Source: Podila epigama (taxonomy: Eukaryota > Mortierellomycota > Mortierellomycetes > Mortierellales > Mortierellaceae). From it: a stretch of 26,512 nt of DNA. The stretch spans positions 14,125 through 40,636 of the forward strand of contig JAAAVE010000016.1 in NCBI GenBank assembly GCA_015679605.1, in the 5' to 3' direction. Positions 1 to 10,938 of the stretch are shown here, in pieces; the stretch's first letter is position 1, and each line of letters opens with the position of its first letter. Made by a program: the position numbers and the translations under genes. The notes below the pieces were generated by a model. The model was not told where the DNA came from. It saw only the letters and a list, made by a program, of their open reading frames with translations, and ran no database searches.

Positions 1-10
1 AAAAACTTAC

Positions 11-1098
11 GGTGATGGTAGAGATGTGAAGACAGTTCATGAGACCGTAGATATGGTAGAGGGGCAGGAAGCCGAGGACGACCAGGTTCTTTTCTTTGAT
101 GACCTCGGCGTCGTACGCCATGATCTGGACAAGGTTTGAGGTGATATTGCGGTGGGTGAGCATCACACCTTTGCTCTTGCCTGTTTTTCGGTTATGACCA
201 TAAGAGGAGATACGCAAGTGAGTGTTTTTTTTCAGGCAAGGAAGGAAGGTCTTGAGGAGAATACCTGGGTAAGCACATCCGTGGTTCATGTTGTGAACTT
301 TGGTATTCCCATTTCATGTGAAACGAGAGTCTACAGCATATTTGGAGCCCACACAGAGCCAGAGCCGTCGTGTTTATGTCGATGTTCCCGTTTGATTGAG
401 CAAAATGGGGACGAAGAGGGAGGAAAAGGAAGAAAACACTTACCAGTGGTGCCGCTTGAGTAGCACAGGTAAGCAACATCTTCCATGTCAATCTTGACAG
501 GGGTGGCCAAACGCTTGGCAAACACGGAACGATAAGACTTTTTACCCGAGGCAGCGTCGTCCTCGCCAAAAAGGAAGATGGCATTGGGAGCAATGCCACA
601 GATGTCTGCAGCCTTGGTGGCGGTAGGAAGGAGATCGGCGGTGGTGACCATGTACTTTGCGCCAGAGTCCTGGAGTTGGTGGACAACTTCTTCGACCGTG
701 TACGAGTGGTTGATGGTGGTGACTACACCACCGGCGCAAAGGGTGCCGAGAATGGGAACACCAAAGTCATACTAAAATGGAACATTAGATTGGTTCGAAA
801 TTTAGGAAAATAATAATATTTACAAGGATGTTATACACGAACACAAAGATAAATGATTTACCTGATTGCATGAGAAGATGGCAAGGACATCCTTTGGCTG
901 AAAGTTAAAGGTATCCTGGAGGCCAGCAGCAAACTGCTTTGTTTCGATCTGGAACTGGCCAAAGGTGAGTTCCTTTTTGGTAATGGGGTCAATGAAGATG
1001 GTCTTGCCGGGCTGGACGTTGCAAGGGTTGGAGTCGAGGTAGTGGTAGATGTCGACCTCAGGGTAGACGGGGTCGGGGTCGGGCGAGTAAAAGATCAT
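11..1098 (-). CDS. AMP-forming acyl-CoA / 4-coumarate-CoA ligase-like protein, 3' truncated
   Basis: Exons read 1098-862, 771-444 and 180-11; a GTAAGT donor at 10-5 shows the gene continues beyond the left edge. Phases agree (79 codons; then 109 codons plus one base). The protein starts MIFYSPDPDP, carries a region typical of the adenylating-enzyme N-terminal domain (FQPKDVLAIFSCNQ, then YDFGVPILGTLCAGGVV), and has the phosphate-binding motif YSSGTTGKSKGVMLTHRN split across the second intron, followed by LPLYHIYGL. These are ANL-superfamily signatures: the enzyme activates a carboxylic acid to an acyl-AMP and transfers it to CoA. The order and wording are closest to fungal 4-coumarate-CoA ligase-like enzymes, but the substrate cannot be read from this part. 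The start at 1098 is chosen because sequence upstream loses family similarity. The C-terminal AMP-binding and hinge motifs lie outside the window. Confidence 0.9.
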
Positions 1099-2069
1099 TT
1101 TTCCGGATTCGGGTGAATTGAGAGTGCAAGCAGAGGAGTGGGTAGGAGGAAAAGAACAAAGGACGAATGAAAAGAAAAAAAAATGAAAGGAATGGATGAA
1201 TGAAGGAATGAGTTTTTTGAAATGGATGCAAATATGCTTTGTACGACAAGAGTGAGTGATCGGTGGCTCAGAATGTGAGGGAGAAGAAGGGTGGATGGGA
1301 AGGATGAATGGATAGAGTGAACGGTTTGGGTGGTTAGGTTGAATGGTTGGTTGGATGGTGTTGGTGCAACAAAGTGGAGTGGGGTATTTCGAGTATTTCG
1401 AGCGGAGGGAAAACACGATCGCAATTGGGCCGATTTTCATTTGTCTGTCTGTCTGTCCTTTACATGTATCAAAAGGGCGAACCAAAAAAAAAAATGATCG
1501 ATGTGTCTCCCGAGGAGGTCAAACCGTCAAAGGTGTGTGTCTGTCTGTTTGGATGTTCTCTGTCCATGTGTCCATGTGTATGTCCAAATGTGTGTGTGTG
1601 GCATGTCCAAGTGTGTTTGAACAGGTGGGCGCAGGCGTGTGTCCGTCCAGGTATGTCCAGCAGGGTAAGGGCTGGTCAGCCATTCAAGATCCGAGTAAAC
1701 AGGGACTATCCTAAGGACATGGAAGAATAAATACCAGGACATTTGGTGGCAACGAGCCTCCCTTCTCATGGAATCTTTTCGAAGGGATTTGTCACACCAT
1801 TGTTTTTTTCATGTCGTCAGTCTCTTTCTATTGTGTGTTTTTTTTTTCTCTTTTTTTTTTCGAGTGTCTTCACAAGTGATTTCCTCCATTCATTCCATTC
1901 CTTTGGTTCATCACCCATTGGCATAACACCCATCTAATCATCATCATCATCATCATCATTTGCACCTTGGAAAAGAGCCCAAGTTCGCTCCAGCCAGCCA
2001 GCTACTCATCCTTGCTCTCAAAGCACCCACTCATCTCATAGCACCCACTCATCTCATAGCACAACCATT
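1099..2069. promoter_or_regulatory. Divergent intergenic region between the CoA ligase and CHIP genes
   Basis: No gene is supported in these 971 bases. They hold the 5' flanks of two genes transcribed away from each other. On the ligase coding strand the first 300 bases upstream of its ATG are pyrimidine-rich with recurring CATTC/CATCC words, as in many fungal 5' leaders. Around 1441-1640 there are TGTC and TGTCCATG repeats and a short TG run. A pyrimidine-rich block (about 1800-1920) and a TCA microsatellite precede the CHIP start. No TATA box stands out. Confidence 0.5.
1937..1960. repeat. (TCA)n microsatellite
   Basis: About eight uninterrupted TCA/ATC units, roughly 110 bases upstream of the CHIP ATG and probably in its promoter or 5' leader. 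Likely polymorphic in length. Confidence 0.85.
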
Positions 2070-3505
2070 ATGGCTTCCACCCTCAGCGCCGATGAACACA
2101 AACTCAGGGGAAACGAACACTTCAAAGCAGGCAACTATGAAGAGGCCATTGCCGAATACTCAACAGCCATTGTACGGGGATTTCTCTTTCTCCTTCCTTT
2201 TTCTTCCATTTCATTCCATACCAATCATAATTGCGTCTATGCATTCATTCAATGACAGTCCATGACCGTCCATGACCGACCAGGCAAAGCTAAACGTGTT
2301 CATTTTTCAATCACCTCACTTACTTTACCCTATCCACTTCATAGGTCAAGGCTCCAACCGTCGCCGTCTACTATTGCAACAGAGCCAATTGCTATTTAAA
2401 GGTATGTCATTGTTCGTCGTCCCCTGTGATCGAAAAAAACAAAGAGTCAGTTCTTGTCAAGCAACTCACACATGCACCCCGTTCAACGTTTTTAGCTTGA
2501 CAAGTACACAAAAGTCGTCGCCGATTGCGAGCGTGTCATGGATCTGGACGCCAAGAACGTTAAAGGATTTTACTTTGTAAGTCAAGGAGCGATTCTCATT
2601 TTCATGATCAATTCGGATTTTTTGCGTCGAGAGCTGAGTTTGTTCTCACTTTTTTGCTTTCTCTCCTTTTTCTTGTTTTTCATTATAACGATGCTTTTAG
2701 ATGGGAAAAGCGCAACTTGAGCTTGGTCAACCTTCAGAAGCATTGGCAGTCTTGAAGAAAGGTAAGAAACAATACCTTTTTTTTATTTCTTGTCATTCCG
2801 GATCTATCAAGTCTGATTTGCACAATTCTCACGCAAGCTTTGTCCCCTTCTACTTTGATTATAGCGTACGATCTAGCACTGGATCAGCGGTCGCATTTTA
2901 CAAAGGATATTGTTTCGATTTTAGCCGAGGCCAAAAAGCAGAAATGGATCGAGGAGGAACGGAGGCGCATTTCTGAAGCATCCGAGACGTACAGATATCT
3001 CTCACAGCTCATCAACGACGATTTTGAGAGGCAGATTCAAACGCTGGACCAGAATGCTAGTGACTATCAGGATGAACTCGCCTATCTGCGCTCGGACCGT
3101 ACGCATCGTCTCGAGCAACTTGAGAGATTGTTGGAGCGCTCTTCGTGCCCTGATGACAATGCTCGGCCTTATATCCACAAACAACCACGGACAACTCCAC
3201 CCACACCTGAGGATTCACCCCAGCCAGCCAACATAAAAGAGCCAATAACGAACTATTCGCCGCGTGAGGTGCCCGACTACTTTTTGGACAAGATCAATTA
3301 CGAGTTTATGCATGATCCCGTTATATCCATCAAATCTGGAGTAACGTATGAGCGGCACACCCTACTCGAACACTTTGCCCACGGACGTATGTTCGACCCA
3401 GTCTCGCAGGCACCCATGACCGAGCGCGATATTGTGCCTAACCGCGCACTAAAGGAGGCCTGTGACGACTATCTATCCAAAAACGGATGGGCAGTCGACT
3501 ATTAA
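2070..3505 (+). CDS. STUB1: CHIP/STUB1-type co-chaperone E3 ubiquitin ligase (TPR + U-box)
   Basis: Five exons: 2070-2171, 2345-2401, 2496-2576, 2701-2761 and 2865-3505, joining in frame to 313 residues (human CHIP has 303). Residues about 4-110 form three TPR repeats. They keep the carboxylate-clamp pattern that binds the EEVD tail of Hsp70/Hsp90: K11 and N15 (KLRGNEHF), N46 and K53 (VYYCNRANCYLK) and K76 (VKGFYFMGKAQ). A charged helical hairpin follows (QRSHFTKDI, AEAKKQKW), a region where human CHIP is very similar. Residues about 235-313 are a U-box that recruits an E2, with MHDPV, a tyrosine-glutamate pair (TYER), FDPVSQAPM and PNRALKEA. A Pro/Thr-rich linker (about 200-230) is the most divergent part. 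The protein is expected to ubiquitinate chaperone-bound clients in the cytosol. The start fits the family length and has a reasonable context (ACCATTATGG). Confidence 0.95.
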
Positions 3506-3618
3506 TGGTATATACTCTTCCTTCCTTATTCTTTTTCTTTATCTTTTAATTTTGCTATAAAGATTGGAGGAGCAAAAAGAAAGAGTAATGGATTAATAGA
3601 CATAAAAAACAAGACCGA

Positions 3619-3624
3619 AATAAA
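3619..3624 (+). terminator. Probable polyadenylation signal, CHIP gene
   Basis: AATAAA about 114 bases after the CHIP stop codon; a second copy at 3692-3697 is a possible alternative. Assigned by position only. Confidence 0.45.
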
Positions 3625-4228
3625 ACCCCTCTCCCCTCTTTGGTGTGATTAACAAAAAATTGTATTTTGTAGCCATAGCAACTATGTATTCAATAAATAA
3701 TAGTATTGTATTTTTGACTATGGTGCAAAAAAGTTATAACGATATATTTTTGCCTCCCTCAATTCCTCCTACAAGCCGAAAACTATCCGTTTAATTTGTA
3801 TAAGTGACTGTCTTTTCTGGGTGCTTTTTGTCCATGCTAAGATGTCAAGATGCCAGGAGGTCCAGATTTGCCAAATCACAGCATCGAGGGCCATCTCCCA
3901 TAGACGCGTCCCTACAAATAAAACAAACACTTTCCCCAAAAAGACAGCTATATCTTTTTTGCACCAAACTTATCCCCCAGTTTAGTTCGAATTACGAAGG
4001 GTGGTGTCTCTTTCCTATGGTAGCCTTTGTTCATGTCCGCCCCTTTGAGCTAATCTGATGGAATAGATTCCTTCCTCAAAAAAGCCTTATACGAATACTC
4101 CTTCCAGACCCAATTCCCTTTGCCAAACTGTTGTCGCACTCATCTTTGAAAAGAGTGTGGCTTCGTAGTAACAAAGAAAGAAGATATAGTTCACGCGTTG
4201 GGGTTTGAGATGTGGAGGCTACCTGAAT

Positions 4229-4234
4229 TTTATT
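4229..4234 (-). terminator. Probable polyadenylation signal, PH-domain gene
   Basis: AATAAA on the minus strand about 78 bases past the stop codon of the PH-domain gene. Assigned by position only. Confidence 0.4.
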
Positions 4235-4311
4235 GTGTATCTTTCTTAAATGCAAAAAGCTTAACAAGATTAAGGTCGAACTAACAGAGTAAGAGGATAA
4301 TAATAGTCACT

Positions 4312-7300
4312 TTAGATACCCATTCGATGCATCTCTTCCCATCGTTTCTTGAGATCGGCGACAGGCCTGAGTTGTTCCATGTCAACACCAGGCTGAATAT
4401 CGTTTTGGTCGCCCTCACCATTCTGCGATTGACCTCCGCGATGCTTGGGAAGGTATCGAGTTGGCTGGATAACTCCACTGGCATTCGTTTGGGCAACATA
4501 ACTCTCGGTAGCCTGGAGAACAATGTTGGAGGTAGAGACCTTTCCCAACACAGTGCTCACACGAGCTTCCAGTTCAGAGCAAACTGTGTTGGAGACAGTA
4601 GTAGCCTTTGCAGTTGTGGTGACTGCAGTTGCTGCAACGATGTTGGTCTCGGCAACCGAGGAGACGCTGGTGATAGAGGCGTTTGTTGGAACATCTGTTG
4701 TCACTGGTGCAGTATCTTCAGCACTTTCAGTCACAACCGCAGTGTTCGGCGTGGTTCCCTTGGTGATAACACTGCTGGTAGAAGGGGAACGGGCAAGAAC
4801 AGCAGCACTGGTAGTCTTTGCCCAAAACTTTGTCAAATCGGCCACAGATGGAGCAGCAACCGCTTCAGTCTCACGCGTTGGCGACTCGCTTCCATCAAGG
4901 AAGCTTGACAGCGCACCATCAGAAGCCAAGTCACTAAAGGAGGATGAGTCAAGCTGAAGATATCCTGACTGGAGTGCGTTCTCGAGCTCCGTCTGCTTTT
5001 CTGACTCTTCCTTTTGTTCCTTCTCCATAAGCGCAAGTGCGCTCTGGGTCTTTGGACGGAAAGTCGCCGTGGAGCTCGAGAGGTCGTCATCTTCCTCTTC
5101 AGGTTCGTCCTCATCATCCTTATCGGTACCGATCTTGGGTTCGTCCACTTCATGTTCATCAGCGTCCTTGTCTTCCTCTTCCTCTGGGACCTCATGCAAT
5201 GTTTCGAGATAGCCATTGATACGATGTTCAGCAAAGAGCGCCGCATCATCCGCCGGTTCAATCTCTCGACCATTTGACCACTGGTGGTTCCTATCTGACT
5301 CCTTATCCTCCTCGTCATCATCATCTTCACTCGCCTGAACCGACTCTTGGAAAGCCGTTCTGGCCAACGCAAGTGTCTCACGGTATTCGCGTGCCTTGCA
5401 GTCGGTTCCAATCCTGACACGGATAAAGTCTTCGAGCTCGTTCAAGGACTCGCGTGTGCCCTCGACCCTATACACATCCAGTGATGTGCTTCCTTCTGTC
5501 TTGCGGATGACGCGTTGACCCTTCTTGAAACCTGGTGTCGTTTGAACATCAGTCTGGAGGAGGGTAAAAGTCAACTCTGTGGGAGAGGTACGTTGAAGGA
5601 CCTTGTGTACCGAATAGTTGAGGACAGAGTTGAGGCCGAGGGCCGATGTGGTTCGAATGGCTGAAGACTTGACCATGAGCACTCCTACTGACATATCGCG
5701 CTTTGTAGCTGGGTTCCAGAATCCGACCGAAATAGCGTCCTCAGCGTTAGACATGCGCCGGAACTCGATATTGCATTCACCCATGTCATTGTAGGCGCGC
5801 TGGCTGCCATTAGAACCAGAAATCGAGCCATTTGTGTTGGACGCACCCTGATGATCAGTCTTTGCGGATTTCTTGGAGACTCGCAGAAGGTAGGAGCGGT
5901 ACTCCATGCCGAGGAACGTGTTATCAGGTGAGATCTTGGCCTCGGTCATGAGATAACGGTAATATGCTTCAAAGAGACGGACCATCTTTGATGAAGAGCA
6001 CAGGATGCGATACATACTCGCGATGACGACCGCGGATCCTTCCTCATCGAACTCAATATGCATATTTGGATGGAGCCAGCTACGAGCATAAAAGTCGGTA
6101 ATGTAAGGCGGTTCAGCGCAATAGTCACGACCGTTGACGGTGCGTTTACCAACCAAGAAGTAGTCTTCGCGGTTCTTATCGACATCCTCTGGCTTGACAA
6201 GACGTGGTGGGCGCAAGACAGCAAAGAGAGCGCAACCATCACGGTGGTAGGCTGCACGGTCCTCAATACCCATTCCAAACTCGCCTGGAGCCACTTTTCC
6301 TGTGGTGAGGTCTACAATTTTGACGTGGGTGTCGTAAAGGTGATCACGGCGGAATGGGATGGGATGTTCAAGGGGTGGGATGACACCTAGGTCAGTGGGC
6401 AACCGACGCACCTCCCAGAGACTGGGCTGACCAAGCTGCATTCTTCGCGCGTGTTCGTCTTCCTCATTGAAGGTGGCCTGGTCCGGATGGATTTCGGGAG
6501 CGTGTCCATCTTCGCCGGGGAGGTGGGCGGACGAGCGGCGGAGGCTCTTGAGACGCTTGAAGAGTGAGCCTTTGCTCTTGGAGAAGCCATCGCCGTTGAG
6601 TGTCGTCGAGCTGGCACTTCGTCGCATTGTTTCTAGATATAAGGAATGAATGTTAGATTATTGTGTTGCAATTTTTCCACTGTTGCAAGAGCTATAAAAA
6701 AATTAGATTGATACCATATTCGTCCTGCTCACGACACGCGTCAGATGGCTTTGGCTGTTCAATTCGGAGTTCGCGCGCAAGGCTAACCCAGGCATCGCGC
6801 TCCTTGGCAGTCCTGGCTTGGAGGATGTAACTTGTCTGGTTATAAAAGCACAACATGACCATATATCGCTGAATCTCGGTCATGTCTGGCGTTGAGGAAA
6901 TCTGAGTGTCGTTGACTGAAACTGGTTCGTGGACGAGTCGCAATGGTTTTTGGTAATTGGCCCCCTTTTTGCGCGATGATGAAGATGTGGAGGAAGGAGC
7001 ACAGGAGCTCATGTCTTGACACAAGTAAATGAGGTCTGTGGTCACAATCAAACGATACTCTTTTGGCACAACCATGGCCGCAGCCTTCTTCTTTGAGGCA
7101 CCATATGTAGGAGCGACAAACTCCGTGAGGGTGCCCTCATACAGCAAACGACGTGCACCAAGGTGATTGCGGTTGAATAGTGGTCCGATGGCAATAGCCT
7201 TTCGCTCCTCGGCAGTCGTCAGTGCGTTCTCCTTGGGCAGTGTCTTGTTGAGGTTGGTATAGTTGATTTGGGCGTTTAGATGACCAAGCAACTTTGCCTC

Positions 7301-8735
7301 TGCAAACTGTGTCTGAGCCTTGTTGTAGGTGGGGTCAATATGGCTCATGTAAAAATTAGAGATGGTCTCCGTTTCGTGGAAAAGCGAGAAGAGACTGGTC
7401 TGTGCAGCGAATTGGTGAAAGGCGTTGGCGAGCTGCTCAAAGGTCCGCATCTGAGCAGACCAATTGGCGGCGACCTCGCGTTGAGCCTGGAGCATCTCTG
7501 GCGTGACGGCATTACCGTGACCAGAGTGCGCCGCGTGCGAGGAAGTGGAATCCTTTTTGAAGAGGGCCATTCGAGGCAAGGAGGGCGACTTGTGACCTGA
7601 TGCATGGTAGAGGATGCGCTGGCTCAAGTCGAGAAGGACGTGGTACACTAGTGCCCAATCCTGTACGAGCGCAGATGTGTCTTTCGCACTGACTACAACT
7701 AACTTGTACAGGGCGTGAATTACCTCCTCGGACTTTGGTCCCGTTTCGAGAGTCTACGTGCATGACAATAGAGAATTTGAAAAAAATATTAAGGATACTG
7801 CAGGCAACATTCATGTCAGGCAGTTTAGAAATACTCTTAAAATACCTCTCCAAAGGCCTTATGACTGGAATAGACACGTTCACACTTGGCAACGATGCTA
7901 TCCAGGTAAGCTGCATCCTCAAAGTGGACTGCAGCAGCTGCTCGTCTCATCTGTTGCAACTGCTCTACCAACATCTATATTTCCCCAAAACAAAGTCAGG
8001 CAGTATTGAGAAGCAAGTTTTAGTGTTAGATTCCAACAAGATGTATCGACAAAACGGCTTTACCCACTCATAAAAACAAGATATCCTGACTCACATGAAA
8101 GTTCTCTGTATGAGGCTTATGGATGAGATTGAGTTCCTGCACCTTGCTCAAGGCAATAGGGTCAATTGTTTCCTCAGGTTCAAGAACACTTTCGCACCTC
8201 TTGAACCCTGTCTTGAGATGATGTAGTTTCTCCACAATCTAAAAAGAGCAAAGTAGTTTAGATATTAGAGACCGGTAAGGCAAAAATATGGTTGGACCAT
8301 TTCCATGCTTAGGGTGGCCAAGAGAGACATATAAATAAAGAGGGCAAGAAAAAGAGAGGACTTGCATACATATTCATCGTCAAGAACATTGGCACCGCAA
8401 GAGTCGTTGTCTTGCTCCACATCCTCATCATGGTCAACAGACTCATTCAGCTGAGCATTGTTATCGTCGTTGGTCTGTGAAGAATGAGTGTCGCGGATAA
8501 TGGCCGACTTTGAAATGTCTTCCTCATTGATGAGGACAGTGACCACGTTAGGGTTCTTCTTATTCAGAGGAGTTGATTCAAGGGTATGCTTGAAGATGTT
8601 GACATCGTCCGTGGGAGAGTGCTTAAGCAACGTGGTACTGTCATTGGTGACATCTGGGACCACTAGCAAGGGGCGAGGTGTGGTGTTGGAGGTTTGTTCG
8701 TCGTCGAGGGTTGCGGATGCGATGACCGTGGCCAT
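4312..8735 (-). CDS. Large PH-domain protein with an unrecognised C-terminal half
   Basis: Modelled as five exons: 8735-8370, 8238-8095, 7974-7846, 7753-6715 and 6632-4312. All junctions are GT-AG and in phase, giving 1332 residues. Residues 1-122 are polar and probably disordered. Residues about 123-400 are helical (EKLHHLKTGFKRCE, MLVEQLQQMRRAAAA, TFEQLANAFHQF). Residues about 410-545 look like a pleckstrin-homology domain: RRLLYEGTLTEF and YRLIVTTDLIYLC strands, a Ser-rich loop, and a closing helix with the hallmark Trp in RDAWVSLARELR. After the last intron comes a conserved-looking block of unknown family (FRRDHLYDTHVKIVDL, GYE-less, with ITDFYARSWLHPNMHIEF and VYRVEGTRESLNELEDF). Glu/Asp-rich and Ser/Thr/Val-rich low-complexity stretches follow, then a short charged C terminus. 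The helical region recalls DH or BAR modules that precede PH domains, but I could not match either. A role in membrane or signalling scaffolding is inference. The start at 8735 has a strong context (AACAATGGCC). Confidence 0.75.
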
Positions 8736-9911
8736 TGTTTCTCTATAGTACTGAAAGACGTTGGTCGGTGTCTTTTGGATTGTGTGCAAAAGTGGAGGAA
8801 ATGGAAGGAAAGGAGGATTGGCGGCAGGGGAAGATATGTTTTGTGGCGAAAAAAATCGACAGGGATATCTAGTCTCCGTGAGAGTCTGTTGAACTGACAG
8901 TAATTGTTAATTTCACTGAAAAGGTATAATAAGGGTATTAGCTGACAATGGTCGACAGATATGAAAGATGGTGATGAACAAAGGAGTTGGAAGAAGGAGA
9001 TGAATAATGGAAGTGGAAGTGAAAGTGAGTTATATAAAGTAATACCAATGGCATGCGACCGCGAAAGAGAAAATGGTCTAGACGGATGCTATGGATAGAA
9101 GGGAGGGGAGGTGTGGGGCGTTAAAAAAGACAAAAAAAAAGGAACGTGGATATCAGAGTTTGTTCTTTGAGATCGGGCTACTAACTAGACAGGCGCGAGC
9201 AATCTTCAGTGTTCGTGCGTGTGTGGACATGTTTGCGCGCATGGGTATGTTGATCTAGCCCAGATATCAATTTCTAACAGCTTTGAGGGCTTGTCGCGTC
9301 AGGTTCATTTCCACCAATCATGAAGCAAGGAGACATGTAGGATGCAGCTTTACATGGAAGCAACCATATTTTACTTTGAGCAAAGCCAAGTCAGTCAATC
9401 CTAAATGCATAGATGACCCTGCGGCCACTTTGACCATCTGGCGAAAATCCTCTTAGTCGGACAGTTGGAAATAAGTATGCTGCTTACGAGGACTGTATGG
9501 GTCAGAGTGACAGACACATTATGATCTGCACTAAGCATGGGCACCTGGGAGGCCGTTGGAGAAGAGTGAGCAAAAAAAATTAAATAAAAAATAAAAACAA
9601 CGGGGTGGTGCCAGTACTAAGGGTGCACGATTGAGAATATGGAATAAAAACGATTTATGTGCTGCTTTTGTTTAGGTTTGCCTCATCCGGTGTCACTCTT
9701 GATGGCTTTGTTCAAGGTACACTGTGTGGATGGACCTTTGTCTCCATGTTTATTTTCTTTTCAAATGATCATGGTGGCCATGTTAAATATATTATTCTAC
9801 AATATGTGTTTGTGGTTATGGTGGTGGCTAGTGAGTGGATGTGTGTACGTGGGATGCATGTATGTAGGAATGGGGTGAATGTCTATGAGGTGTGGCAGAA
9901 GACATTCAGTT
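8736..9911. other. Intergenic region, 1.2 kb, no gene found
   Basis: This holds the upstream flank of the PH-domain gene (purine-rich GGAAG/GTGGAAGTGAAAGTG stretch at about 8985-9035) and the 3' flank of the AIM41-like gene. A minus-strand AATAAA (TTTATT at 9751-9756) lies about 155 bases beyond the AIM41-like stop. Open segments here lack family features. I looked for tRNA box B and box C/D motifs and found no convincing set. Confidence 0.5.
9751..9756 (-). terminator. Probable polyadenylation signal, AIM41-like gene
   Basis: AATAAA read on the minus strand, about 155 bases downstream of the stop codon at 9912-9914. Positional assignment. Confidence 0.35.
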
Positions 9912-10730
9912 TTACTGGGACGAAAGAACCTTCTTGACTATGTCACTGACGGTCTTCTTGGGTGCCCTGGCAGGATCAAGCGAACCCAGCTCTTTCATGA
10001 CCTTGCCCATGTCCTTGGCGCTGGTGGCACCTTGCTCCTTGACAACACGACGGACCTCACGCTCGATTTCCTCTTCGGTCATAGCCTGAGGGAGGTAGAC
10101 TTTGAGCATGTCGATCTCCTTTTGTTCTTGGTCAGCCTGATCTTTGCGACCCGCACTGGCAAAGGACAAGGCTGCCTCCTCACGTCTTTTGATCGACTTT
10201 TGAATCACCACCTGGATCACAGAGTCTGTGACCTGTGCGGGTGCCTGAGGAGACTTTTCAAGGTAGGTGAGGTCGCTCAAGATTCCCTGGTTACAAGTTG
10301 TCCGTCACCCAGTTTTGCAAAAAAAAAAAAAAAAAAAAAACCAACAGAAAATTAGTATCTTTTGGCTACCAGATCAGAGCTGGACAAACCAAACCAATTG
10401 GAAAATAAAGGGGATTATTGGAGATCTGACACACCTTCACAACGGCCAAGCGCTCCTTGTCCCTTGAACGCATGGCATCCTTGACATCGGCCTTGATCTT
10501 GAGAAGGAGCTGTGACGTAGCAGGTGCAGCTGCAAATACACGATAAACAAAAGAAGTATTAGTCTTTTTGCAGGGGTCGTTGGAGAAGTAGAATTCCGAA
10601 TGACAAGCAGGATGCGATTTGGCTATGAGCAGAATCAGCAACCAATGAGACACCCACCTTCAGTGGTGTAAAAGAAGGCAGTCCTTGTAGACTGACGGGC
10701 GAATGAACGGATGGCAGAGCGAGCAAACAT
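9912..10730 (-). CDS. AIM41: Mitochondrial YqeY/GatB-tail domain protein, AIM41-like
   Basis: Three exons: 10730-10658, 10529-10435 and 10286-9912, in phase, giving 180 residues (yeast Aim41 is of similar size). The first about 25 residues (MFARSAIRSFARQSTRTAFF) are rich in Arg/Ser with no acidic residue, as in a mitochondrial targeting sequence. The rest is a YqeY domain: LLKIKADVKDAMRSRDKERL, then VIQKSIKRREEAALSFASAGR, the EQKEIDMLKVYLPQAMTEEE block, and a closing region with GKVMKELGSLDPA. YqeY domains resemble the C-terminal tail of GatB, the tRNA-binding part of the glutamyl-tRNA amidotransferase. Whether AIM41 proteins act on tRNA is not established. Intron 2 contains a 22-base A run (T on the coding strand) about 30 bases before its acceptor. 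The gene diverges from Misato/DML1. Confidence 0.92.
10319..10340. repeat. Poly(A) run of 22 bases within an AIM41-like intron
   Basis: Uninterrupted A on the plus strand, T on the coding strand. It lies inside intron 2 (10434-10287) just upstream of the acceptor, so it may serve as an extreme polypyrimidine tract. The exact length may be unreliable in assembly. Confidence 0.85.
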
Positions 10731-10938
10731 GATCAGCAATCGTGTGTGAAGAGTTGAAGGGATCAATTTGTGAGATTCAACCAAAATAACGTTCGTTCGG
10801 AGAAAGGGACCAAAAGGGACTGCTCATGGTGCAACCAGTCCAAGCCATGCCACAGTGATCTCAATGTTTAAAAAAAAAAGAAGTTTCGTCGTGAATGCGA
10901 TCTATTTCACGTTCTCAACTTTTTTTTTTAAACCAGGA
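10731..10938. promoter_or_regulatory. Shared divergent promoter of AIM41-like and Misato/DML1 genes
   Basis: Only 208 bases separate the two start codons, which point away from each other, so both promoters must fit here or overlap. A pyrimidine-rich stretch with a T run (10921-10929) lies directly before the Misato ATG. No TATA box is evident. Confidence 0.55.

Larger units (their letters stand above)
3506..4311. other. Convergent 3' intergenic region between CHIP and the PH-domain gene
   Basis: No gene is supported. It is A/T-rich and holds the 3' untranslated regions of two genes that converge. Plus-strand AATAAA hexamers lie at 3619-3624 and 3692-3697, suited to the CHIP transcript; a minus-strand AATAAA (TTTATT on the plus strand) at 4229-4234 suits the PH-domain gene. 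Confidence 0.6.

Noticed and set aside
1099-1485. In-frame upstream extension of the CoA-ligase reading frame
   Set aside because: It is Ser/Pro/His/Phe-rich from a pyrimidine-rich leader and shows no family similarity. The MIFYSPDPDP start matches the expected N terminus of ligase-like proteins.
7735-8073. Plus-strand open segments within the PH-domain gene
   Set aside because: They are shadows of the minus-strand exons and introns, whose spliced product is well supported.
8736-8789. Longer N terminus of the PH-domain gene up to 8789
   Set aside because: The ATG at 8735 has a much better initiation context and the extra residues add no recognisable feature.
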